This document shows positions 51,134 through 59,335 of a stretch of DNA of 64,000 bases, piece by piece (positions within the stretch are counted from its first letter, which is position 1; each line of letters starts with the position of its first letter). The stretch comes from Shewanella sp. MBTL60-007 (GTDB taxonomy: Bacteria; Pseudomonadota; Gammaproteobacteria; Enterobacterales; Shewanellaceae), in NCBI RefSeq assembly GCF_019654915.1, contig NZ_BPET01000006.1:1-64000 (forward strand). The letters run 5' to 3'. The position numbers were made by a program, and so were the translations under genes. A model generated the notes under the pieces. The model was not told where the DNA came from. It ran no database searches and saw only the letters and a program-made list of their open reading frames with translations.

Positions 51134-51925
51134 CTAGTTATTTTGTTGGGAATTAGCTAGCAGTTCATCGAGTAATAGTGCGAAAGTTTGATAACTCTGA
51201 GCACCGACAACCAGCTTGGGTGAGAGTAATTCCCCATTTTCTACTAAGCCAATGACGAAGCTTGGTGTTCCGCGGATCCCTAAAGAGGAGCCGTAGGCCA
51301 CATCCTGCTGTATTTTGTTTGCTACTTTTTCATCGCTTAAGCAGGCGTCAAATTTAGTCATATCTAATGAGAGATTGCTGGCGGTTTGTTGGTAGAGTTC
51401 ATCATCGAGTTGCTTCATGTTCTTGAACAGAGAGTCGCGCATCGGCCAGTATGCATTCTGTTGTTGACTGCAGTTTGCAGCAATAGCGGCGCCCTTTGCC
51501 TTCGGGTGAAAGTTCAGAGGAAAATCGCGGGCTAGATATTGGACCTTGCCAGTATCGATATAATTGGATTTTAGCTTAGTGAAAGTTTGATCAATAAAAC
51601 GTTTACAGTAAGGGCACTGGTAGTCAGAAAACTCGATAATTGCCAACTGAGCTGTGGCGTCCCCAAGTGAAGGCAATTTACCATCTTCATTAAAGTTTGG
51701 CTGTGTTGGTAAGGTTTTGTATTGTGGCTTTTGCGAGCGCATAGCAATGGTATGAATGTCTTTGACTTGGCTTCCTACCGTACTCACCTCTTTTTTCAGT
51801 TGGGTTATCTCTTGTTTGAGTGATGCCATTTCCTGTTTTAATTCTGCGTTATCCTGAGGCTGACAGCCTGTAAGTAGCAAGGGAGTCAGTAATAACGCAA
51901 TCGGTAATCGTTTATATCTTAACAT
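51134..51925 (-). CDS. DsbA-family thioredoxin-fold lipoprotein
   Basis: 263 aa. Lipobox LLTGC (Cys ~21), so a lipid-anchored periplasmic protein. A coiled coil (~28-62) leads to a thioredoxin/DsbA domain. The active site is CPYC (~105) and the cis-Pro loop RGTPSF (~222). Predicted disulphide exchange or isomerisation in the envelope. Last gene of the unit begun by the sigma-54 activator (42 bp apart). The adjacent secreted protein is rich in Cys pairs and is a plausible client. Confidence 0.83.
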   Translation of the reverse strand: MLRYKRLPIALLLTPLLLTGCQPQDNAELKQEMASLKQEITQLKKEVSTVGSQVKDIHTIAMRSQKPQYKTLPTQPNFNEDGKLPSLGDATAQLAIIEFSDYQCPYCKRFIDQTFTKLKSNYIDTGKVQYLARDFPLNFHPKAKGAAIAANCSQQQNAYWPMRDSLFKNMKQLDDELYQQTASNLSLDMTKFDACLSDEKVANKIQQDVAYGSSLGIRGTPSFVIGLVENGELLSPKLVVGAQSYQTFALLLDELLANSQQNN

Positions 51926-51967
51926 CGTGGGGTCCTCGGCTAATCAAATGGACTCGAGAAGCCATCT

Positions 51968-53338
51968 CTAGAGTTTAATCTTGCATTTCTTAATTAAACG
52001 GTAAAAGGTGGTTCTTGATATCTTAAGCTCACGCGCCGCTGCAGAGATATTGTGGTTATTACGCTTTATAGCATCAAGTAGCAGTTCGGTATCAATCACC
52101 ACTCTATGCTGAGCCAAATCAACAACATCGTTTTCATCGGGCTTTAAATTAGTGATTTTAATTCCTAAATCTGCTGCGCTTAATTGATTACTGTTTGCCA
52201 TGATAATGGCTCTATGTATACGGTTCTTAAGCTCTCTCACGTTACCGGGCCATTCATAACTGAGCATGGTATCGAGCGCCTTTGGGGCAAGGGTGAATTT
52301 GTGATGCTCTGGAGCGAACAGCTCAAGGTACTCATTCGCGAGCAGTGGAATGTCCTCTTTATGCTCTCTAAGGCTCGGTGCGTGCAGGCGTAGTATATTG
52401 ATACGATAATAGAGATCTTCTCTAAATCTTCCCTCCTCAACAGCGGTTTCAAGATTAACATGGGAAGCAAAGATGATTCGGCAATCAATGGCAATATTTC
52501 TGTTGCCACCGAGACGCTCGATGATATGCTCTTCGAGAAACTGTAACAGGTTCACTTGAGACTCTAATGTCAGGTCGCCTATCTCATCTAAAAATAACGT
52601 GCCTTTATTGGCTCTCTCTATATGCCCTATGTATTGTTTGTCTGCACCGGTAAAGGCGCCTTTTTCGTGACCAAATAACTCTGAATGGATCAAGCTTTGA
52701 GGTAAGGCTCCACAGTTGATGGTGATGAAAGGACCTTTTTGGCGAGCCGATTGACAATGAATAAGATGAGCGCATAGGCCTTTGCCTGTACCCGTTTCAC
52801 CGCTGATCAATACAGCCTCGTCTGATACTGCAACCTTAGTAATGTTATCTCTTAATTTATTGATCAAATGAGAGTCACCCAAAAGCGGAGTCTTCTGACC
52901 CTGATGACGGCATGCCCCTTGCTCTTTCTGCTTCAAAATTGCCATACCGTACGCATGACCCAATGTTTGGTTAAGATGATTCCAATCTATAGGAAGATGA
53001 TGATAGTCGGTAAAATAGTAGGGGAGACTAGAAGTGAGTTTTGTGTCTACCGCATCGATATCGATTAACACGGCGATCCAGATAATATTTTGCTGGCGCT
53101 GGTTTATCTCATTAATGCTGCTGAGTACCCGTTGCTGATTATTTTTAGATAATACTGCAATGGCAACATGAAAATTGTAATCTCGTACAGCTTTTTTTGC
53201 GCTTGTAAGGGTTGTGGCGAGGATGCTGTGCCAATGATACGTTTTGAGCTCTTGTTCATAGCCCAAAAACTCACCTGTGAGGTCAAGTACGAGGAGCTCT
53301 CTACAAGCAATGGGCTTTTTATTTTGGAATTTGTTCAC
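51968..53338 (-). CDS. VpsR-like sigma-54 activator with degenerate receiver
   Basis: 456 aa. N-terminal receiver-like domain (~12-130) lacks the acidic pair and the phosphoacceptor Asp (HVAIAVLS at ~57-64 where DVAxxD is expected). Central AAA+ domain: Walker A GETGTGK, GAFTGA, Walker B LFLDEIGDL, WPGNVRELKN. C-terminal Fis HTH: NISAAARELKISRTTFYRL. It resembles VpsR-type regulators that act without normal phosphorylation. GTG start with GGGAG six bases upstream. It sits between likely targets whose promoters have a TTGGCAC element. Confidence 0.83.
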   Translation of the reverse strand: MNKFQNKKPIACRELLVLDLTGEFLGYEQELKTYHWHSILATTLTSAKKAVRDYNFHVAIAVLSKNNQQRVLSSINEINQRQQNIIWIAVLIDIDAVDTKLTSSLPYYFTDYHHLPIDWNHLNQTLGHAYGMAILKQKEQGACRHQGQKTPLLGDSHLINKLRDNITKVAVSDEAVLISGETGTGKGLCAHLIHCQSARQKGPFITINCGALPQSLIHSELFGHEKGAFTGADKQYIGHIERANKGTLFLDEIGDLTLESQVNLLQFLEEHIIERLGGNRNIAIDCRIIFASHVNLETAVEEGRFREDLYYRINILRLHAPSLREHKEDIPLLANEYLELFAPEHHKFTLAPKALDTMLSYEWPGNVRELKNRIHRAIIMANSNQLSAADLGIKITNLKPDENDVVDLAQHRVVIDTELLLDAIKRNNHNISAAARELKISRTTFYRLIKKCKIKL

Positions 53339-53439
53339 GGTTCTCCCTTAGAGAAACTCTGTGTCAGTGCCCTCAATGGCGAACTCTTGTTGTATAAATT
53401 TTAGGTAGGATTTGGCGGAACGCAAGCCGATAGAGAGCT

Positions 53440-53483
53440 AAAAGTGCCACGTTATTGACATGTGGCAGTATTTTGTCACTTTT
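53440..53483. promoter_or_regulatory. Nested dyad upstream of the VpsR-like gene
   Basis: Outer arms AAAAGTG (53440-53446) / CACTTTT (53477-53483), inner arms TGCCAC / GTGGCA (53445-53450 and 53462-53467). The same AAAAGTG/CACTTTT arms recur upstream of the next gene (55981-55997). Confidence 0.55.
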
Positions 53484-53565
53484 GGCGTCTGGTCAGAATT
53501 GAATCTTAACTTATCTGACTCGGACTGAGGCATGAATAAAGCTCATCCCTGAGCTATAGGTGGTA

Positions 53566-55812
53566 CTAGTATGGACTTGGGAGTGCAGGGCATTGACTAG
53601 GATCGCTTGGTACGTACTTAACACCGTTACCATCGGCAACTTTCATGTTGTTAAAGGTATCTAGCAAGGTCTTGTAGTGATTTTGCGCCGCGGCATCTGT
53701 ACCTTGCCATGCGCTAATTGCAGCTGAAACGATATCAGCGGTAGACATAGTGCCGCCGCCTGGCATCATCAAGACAGCATCACCACCTAGGCGATACTCA
53801 ATATTGAATAGAAAAGCCAGTAGTTGCTGTGCGAGCTGCTCTCTTGGATCGCCGCCGCCATTGCTATCAATTAGGAAGTGAGACACCTCGGCCTTGACTG
53901 TACCCGCACCAGCACCATCTATAATGCCGTCAGTGATCATGTCATTTTTATAAGCCGGTTCGACTGGTGTGCCATCGGTGAGCATGCCATCAAACGGCTC
54001 ATCACCTTTACCAAAATAGCTTGTTTCACTGTAATAGGGATCTAACGTATTGATATAACCTGTGACAAAGGCTGTCTCCATTTCGCCTAAGCCATTCTTG
54101 TTATGCCAATAACCTTTAGTACCGAAACTCGCTTCATTAAAACAGATATTGGTAAATACCACATCACCTAGTGGGGTGCTGTTATTGTCTAGATAAGCGT
54201 TACCCATAATAGGTGGTAATCGACCGTCTGGACCGCTGGCCTCAGATCGCACGTCAAACTCAATGGTGATACTTGATGTCGCCATCCAGCCTTGCGCGGT
54301 GGCTTCTTCTACCTGATAGTAGTCAGAAGGGTACTGAGTTAGCGGTGCATCCCCATAACCATTAGGTAATAATACGCTAAAGGTCATCTCACCGTTGACA
54401 TCTGTCATTCGGTTTGCGTAGCCGTTTTCTAGGATTGGATCTGCGGTGAGTCCAAAACGTGCAACCACTTCGGCATACACATCGGCATTAACCGTACTGC
54501 TGATTGTATCCGGGATTGGACCACCATTAGATTCCAGCAAGCTTGGGGCATATTTTAGTCGAACCGGCCAGTTGGCTAGCCCAACTTCATTGCCATCTTG
54601 GATACCGTTATTGTTAGTATCAAAGATTTTCTTCACCTTGATATTGGCGAAACCAACTTGGCTTAAGGTGATAGTGATTTGCGGGTCGCTATCCACTAGA
54701 GGCTCGACACCTAAGGCTGTAGGAACAAAGTCTGAGAACTCATTACTGGTATGTGGCGCTAGGCCGTCATCAAATAGGTCAGGACAAGGCATCTCCATCA
54801 CGAAGCGCTGAATAAAATCATTTGGATCATCGCCATCCCAAAGGCTAGGATCCTCTGGTCCGGTATTTAATGAGCTAAATGCTTGGTAGTCATGGACATA
54901 ACCTGAGGTAGTGAAATATTGACTATTAAGGTTCTTATCTTGATGTTCGGTCCACCTGAAGTGGTCTAAAGACCAAAGATCATTGAGCTGTCCTAAGGCT
55001 TCTTTAAGTAAGATAGTGGTTGGGTCGCCCGTTGACTCATCATTGGTGTTATCGTCATTACGAACATTTAGGCCATCTTCAATACCGTATTGCCATTGCC
55101 AGATAAACTTCTCGCCTAGGTCTAAACGACAATTTAAGTTAGCATCGTGGTAGTTACGTAGCGCAATAATACCGTACTGAGGTTTTTTCTCTTTTACCTT
55201 AAAGTTATCGGTTTTGGAGTAGCGTGGGATAAAGCCATGAAAGCCTTCATTTACTGCGCCATAGTTATCAACGGGGGTCATCCATGCCTTATAGACGCCA
55301 CCTTTGTTAGGGGTATCAGCATAAGGGTAGAGCTGAATGACCATGGCGTAAAGAGGGGCGCCACCGTGATCCATATCGGGGTTGAATGCGTGCACCGTTA
55401 TGGTTTTATTACCATTGGTTGGGAACTCAGTACAAGAGACCTCTTTTCCCTTACTCTGGTAGGTTCGCCCTTCGCCTAGGTATTCGGTGATGACACCATT
55501 GGTGATTTTTACCTCACGGCAGATAACAGGGTCTTGAGAGAGGAGCTTTTTACCGCTGGGGTCGGTGACTTGGAAATAGTAATTACCGTCAGGAAGTGCT
55601 GCAGCAGAGGCGGGCGCATTCATCCGAGGTCCACCATCAAGATAGACTTCGAGCTTACTGCCATACCTCACATTCTCATTGACTATGCCGCCATCTTCTG
55701 TGGTGGTGAAAATGGCGCCCGATAATGCATTAGCAGCCATCGGAAGCCCCACCGCGATTAAAGCAGCGAGCATAGGTAAAAGTGAGAATCGAGGTTTATT
55801 GCGAGTTTTCAT
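53566..55812 (-). CDS. Secreted SdrD_B-like protein
   Basis: 748 aa with a signal peptide (~10-29, ANALS). A long N-terminal part (~30-375) has GYVHDYQAFSSL and many Asp/Asn/Gly loops. A SdrD_B-like domain (~380-520) opens with VKKIFDTNNNGIQDGNEVGL, a calcium-loop-like DTNNNGIQDG. A C-terminal domain (~560-740) has ICFNEASFGTKGYWHNKNG. Predicted surface or matrix protein. ATG 55812 is chosen because GAGG lies eight bases before it. Its upstream region shares a ~36 bp block, including a TTGGCAC element, with the RND operon. Confidence 0.72.
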   Translation of the reverse strand: MKTRNKPRFSLLPMLAALIAVGLPMAANALSGAIFTTTEDGGIVNENVRYGSKLEVYLDGGPRMNAPASAAALPDGNYYFQVTDPSGKKLLSQDPVICREVKITNGVITEYLGEGRTYQSKGKEVSCTEFPTNGNKTITVHAFNPDMDHGGAPLYAMVIQLYPYADTPNKGGVYKAWMTPVDNYGAVNEGFHGFIPRYSKTDNFKVKEKKPQYGIIALRNYHDANLNCRLDLGEKFIWQWQYGIEDGLNVRNDDNTNDESTGDPTTILLKEALGQLNDLWSLDHFRWTEHQDKNLNSQYFTTSGYVHDYQAFSSLNTGPEDPSLWDGDDPNDFIQRFVMEMPCPDLFDDGLAPHTSNEFSDFVPTALGVEPLVDSDPQITITLSQVGFANIKVKKIFDTNNNGIQDGNEVGLANWPVRLKYAPSLLESNGGPIPDTISSTVNADVYAEVVARFGLTADPILENGYANRMTDVNGEMTFSVLLPNGYGDAPLTQYPSDYYQVEEATAQGWMATSSITIEFDVRSEASGPDGRLPPIMGNAYLDNNSTPLGDVVFTNICFNEASFGTKGYWHNKNGLGEMETAFVTGYINTLDPYYSETSYFGKGDEPFDGMLTDGTPVEPAYKNDMITDGIIDGAGAGTVKAEVSHFLIDSNGGGDPREQLAQQLLAFLFNIEYRLGGDAVLMMPGGGTMSTADIVSAAISAWQGTDAAAQNHYKTLLDTFNNMKVADGNGVKYVPSDPSQCPALPSPY

Positions 55813-55853
55813 AATAGATACCTCATTCATCGCATTGTTTGTACTGATTTAAT

Positions 55854-55898
55854 ACATATATAGTGCCAACAATTTATTTCTTATAATTCAGTTGGTTA
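55854..55898 (-). promoter_or_regulatory. Sigma-54-like promoter with shared upstream block (SdrD-like gene)
   Basis: Minus strand: TAACCAACTGAATT, then about 15 AT-rich bases, then TTGGCAC and ATGT where the -12 TTGC is expected. TGGCAC matches well, and the -12 element is weaker (GT instead of GC). The first ~36 bases are near-identical to those at 63734-63769. Confidence 0.6.
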
Positions 55899-55980
55899 CT
55901 CTTTTATCGGTTGCGAGGTGTGTAACAGTTATCGGCGATATGGCTTTATATTGAGTTTTTTCAGAGGCTTATCTTGTCTC

Positions 55981-55997
55981 AAAAGTGATACACTTTT
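55981..55997. promoter_or_regulatory. AAAAGTG-ATA-CACTTTT dyad (candidate activator site)
   Basis: Perfect 7-bp arms with a 3-base centre, about 115 bp upstream of the TTGGCAC element. This is the usual distance for sigma-54 activators. The same arms occur at 53440-53483. Confidence 0.5.
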
Positions 55998-55998
55998 T

Positions 55999-56260
55999 AG
56001 AGAGTAAAATACTTGCAACGAATAGCAGGTGTAGCCGTGCAGTTTTGCGGATAAAAAGCGGAAAATAAATGGAAAGAGCCAAGGTGAGAGTAGACCTTGG
56101 CTATAAATTGTAATGTGTTAGAGCATCGCCAGTTCAAGTTTAAAAAGTCTTGAGCAGGCTCTCATAGAGTACAGCGTATTCATCACAGCCATGAGTTGCC
56201 CCTTGATAGTTAAGAGCTAGCCCGAGCTAACGGGCATGAACTCACTTACGGCAATCACCA
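55999..56260. other. Gene-free region after the RND operon
   Basis: No gene. Near its right end GCCCG-AGCTAA-CGGGC (56220-56235) forms a hairpin after the RND permease stop codon that may help end that transcript, although it lacks a clear T-run. Confidence 0.4.
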
Positions 56261-59200
56261 TTAGCTCATCCAAGGTAATAGCCTCCTTGAAAACCTGTCG
56301 GCTTGCCCAAGGCGAATCGCGCTGTTGTGGCGTATTCTATAAAGGGCTTGATAACACAAGGGCACCAAATATAGGCTAGTGACGGTTGAGAAGGTGAGGC
56401 CGCCGATAATCGCAATCGCCATCGGCGAGTATGATGGACCGCCACCGCCGAGCTGCGTATCTCCCATAGCTAAGGGGACTAAGCCTAGTACTGTTGTTCC
56501 TACTGTCATAAGCACTGGGCGTAATCGAGTGAAACACACGGCACTAATGGTTTCAGATAGTTTATCTAGCTCAGGTGAAAGCTGATTGATTTGATCCACC
56601 AATACGATACCGTTATTCACCACTATCCCCATCAAGATCAAAATGCCTATCATCGCCATTATTGACATGGGAGTACCAGTAAATAGCAGTGCCCAAAATA
56701 CGCCGGTAATAGAGAATAGAATCGAGGTGATAATCGCCGTGGGCAGTAGCAGTGACTCAAACAGTGCGGCCATGACGATGTAGATCATCGCAATAGCCAA
56801 TATCATATTGGTCGCCATTACGGCTTCATCTTCATCTTGCTTTTGAAAGCCGCCTCTTAGCGAGTAACCGTAACCTGCGGGGAAGTTAACGTTATCCATC
56901 ACTTGAGTGATTTTCTCCTGTGCTTCCTCTGTGGTTAGCTCATCTAAGTTGGCTCCAATCGATAGTGCTGTCTGTCTATCGTAATGGCGAATGGTGTCAA
57001 ACCTAGGTAAAATTTCGACCTTGGCTAAACTGTCTAAGGTGTAGACTCGATTGTCGATTCGGATCACTGGCAGTTGTTTTAGTTTCTCGAGTGATAAGCG
57101 CCATTGCTGCTCAAACGCCATTTCGATCCGCAGCTCACCACTAGGATCATGACGAAATGAGCGTAGAGGTGTGCCTCTTAGCGCCATGGAGATGCTAGAG
57201 GCGACTTCACTGAGTTTTAAATCCAGTCTTGCAGCCATTTGGCGGTCGATGCGGATAACTACCTCTTGCTGGGCACCATTTAACTCTGAGCGCACATCGG
57301 TGAGGCCATCGATATTACTGAGCAGTGGGATGACTTGCTCACTAAGGTGAATTAACTCTGTGGTCGAGCGACCTGTGAGGGAGACGCGAACGCCATTATT
57401 CTCACCACCCCAGCCAAATTGCGGCTTGGCGATGGCAAATTTTGGAAAACCTTCCCGTATGGTTTTCTTCAGCGCCTTCATATCGACTTCGGTGTCCTCT
57501 TTTAAGATCAGAGTCGATTGACCTCTGTCGGCCGAGAAGTAACTGTATACCGAGTCTATCTGGAACTTATCTTTATTGGCATAGAGATAAGTTTCCATCT
57601 TAGTGATCATCGCTTCAGTGACGTCTAAGCTGTGACGGCCTTCCACCTGATAGTTGATGTATAGACGATTATTGCCTTCACCATCAGATTGGTCTTGTTT
57701 GACCATGCTTAATGGTAGGGCGGTGGAAGCTAAGAGTGCAATAGCTAATACACCTGAAACTCGTGGATGAGCCAAGATCCAATTTAGGCTTGTTTGGTAG
57801 CGAGTTTGTAGTGAACTTTCTTTCGTTCGCTTACTTAACGAGAATGTCATCTTACTAAGCATTAACGGTAGTAATGTTTTTGCGACTAACAATGAAGCGG
57901 CGAGCGAGATACAGATAGCAATCGCCACATGCTCCAAGAAAATTGTTAGCTCAACTTTTACGCCGAATATGTTAGGTAAAAATACAATCGCCGTCGTCAT
58001 GGTACCTGCAAGCACGGCAAGTGAGACTTTATCGACGCCTCGCAGTATGGCCGTGTTGTCACTTTGGCTTACAGTCTCGAGATGGTTTAGGCCATCGACT
58101 TTCGCTTGCTTCTCTTGAAGTACGCTTTCGGTGACCACCACTGCGTTGTCGATCAGCATGCCCACAGCAAGTAATAATCCCATCATTGACAAAATATTGA
58201 GGCTATAACCTAAAAAGTACATTGCAGCTAATGTCATACAGATAGCAATCGGCACCGATGACACGATAACTAAGGTCATCTTAAGGTCGCGAAGGAACAG
58301 ATATAGAACAATGAAAGAAAGCAAAGCACCAATCAGACCCGCGGCGAGCAAGTCGCGCAAGGAAGAGGTCACCCCATAGGCCTGATCTTCCATTACAAAC
58401 AGTTTAATACCTTCAAACTGAGAGTCCTGCTTAGCTTCTTCGATAACCTTCATCACCCGTTCGGATACATCGACCAAATTGGCGCCCGACTCCTTAAACA
58501 CATCTAAACCAACGGCATAATTTTGATCTAAGTGACGACCATCTAAGCGCTCAGGTAGTGAGAAGGTGATATTGGCGATATCGCCTAAGGTGATCCCTGG
58601 CGCTAATACTAACGCAGCAATGTCATCTAAATTTCTAAACTCCCCCTTGGGCGATACTTGATAGACACGAGAGTCGGTTTTTAACACACCAGCGTTAATG
58701 ACAAAGTTCTCTTGCTGTAAACGGCGGTTAAGTGCTTGAACCGAAATGTTGCTCGATGCCAGTTTGTCGGCATTGATACGAATTTCAATCTGCTTCTGCT
58801 CGACACCATAAAGGGTGACTTGCGATACTCCTTCTACACGTTCTAGTGGTTTTTTAAGCTGCTTATCGAGTAGATCGAAAGCACTGGATAGCTCGCGATC
58901 GCTAGAGATACGTAAATTAAGCACTGGCATATCGGCAGTACTGAACTGCCTGATAAACACTCGCTCCACATCTTTAGGCAATAAGTGACGCACCGCATCG
59001 ACTTTCTCTCTGGCCTCTAAGCTCTTAGTGGCAACATTCTCTCCCCACTTCATTCTTAGTTCAATTTCAGCGCCATTTTGTGAGGAGCTTGAGCGTAGCT
59101 CCTCAATGCCGCCCATGGTGGCTAACGACTCCTCTAGTACATTGGTGATATCACGCTCCACCTCTGAAGGGGTGGAGCCTTTATAGGGGACCTCAACAAT

Positions 59201-59335
59201 CACCTGAGGAATATCGATGCCAGGGAACATCTCTAGCGGTAATAATCGACTAGAGGCGAGCCCAAACAGCAGTATTGCCACAAAAAACATCGTTGTTGTT
59301 ACCGGCCTTGTAATGGCTAAGCGGGTGATATTCAT
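56261..59335 (-). CDS. RND efflux permease (second of two)
   Basis: 1024 aa, HAE1-type RND family, inner membrane trimer. The LPLEMFPGIDIPQVIVEVPY-type opening (~32), TM4 with AVGMLIDNAVVVTE (proton-relay Asp) and the C-terminal VNNGIVLVDQINQL helix are all present. It overlaps the permease gene upstream by 4 bases (ATGA). Two different permeases with a single adaptor resemble MdtBC and VexIJK systems, in which the subunits may form mixed trimers. No outer-membrane channel gene is in view. Confidence 0.9.
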   Translation of the reverse strand: MNITRLAITRPVTTTMFFVAILLFGLASSRLLPLEMFPGIDIPQVIVEVPYKGSTPSEVERDITNVLEESLATMGGIEELRSSSSQNGAEIELRMKWGENVATKSLEAREKVDAVRHLLPKDVERVFIRQFSTADMPVLNLRISSDRELSSAFDLLDKQLKKPLERVEGVSQVTLYGVEQKQIEIRINADKLASSNISVQALNRRLQQENFVINAGVLKTDSRVYQVSPKGEFRNLDDIAALVLAPGITLGDIANITFSLPERLDGRHLDQNYAVGLDVFKESGANLVDVSERVMKVIEEAKQDSQFEGIKLFVMEDQAYGVTSSLRDLLAAGLIGALLSFIVLYLFLRDLKMTLVIVSSVPIAICMTLAAMYFLGYSLNILSMMGLLLAVGMLIDNAVVVTESVLQEKQAKVDGLNHLETVSQSDNTAILRGVDKVSLAVLAGTMTTAIVFLPNIFGVKVELTIFLEHVAIAICISLAASLLVAKTLLPLMLSKMTFSLSKRTKESSLQTRYQTSLNWILAHPRVSGVLAIALLASTALPLSMVKQDQSDGEGNNRLYINYQVEGRHSLDVTEAMITKMETYLYANKDKFQIDSVYSYFSADRGQSTLILKEDTEVDMKALKKTIREGFPKFAIAKPQFGWGGENNGVRVSLTGRSTTELIHLSEQVIPLLSNIDGLTDVRSELNGAQQEVVIRIDRQMAARLDLKLSEVASSISMALRGTPLRSFRHDPSGELRIEMAFEQQWRLSLEKLKQLPVIRIDNRVYTLDSLAKVEILPRFDTIRHYDRQTALSIGANLDELTTEEAQEKITQVMDNVNFPAGYGYSLRGGFQKQDEDEAVMATNMILAIAMIYIVMAALFESLLLPTAIITSILFSITGVFWALLFTGTPMSIMAMIGILILMGIVVNNGIVLVDQINQLSPELDKLSETISAVCFTRLRPVLMTVGTTVLGLVPLAMGDTQLGGGGPSYSPMAIAIIGGLTFSTVTSLYLVPLCYQALYRIRHNSAIRLGQADRFSRRLLPWMS

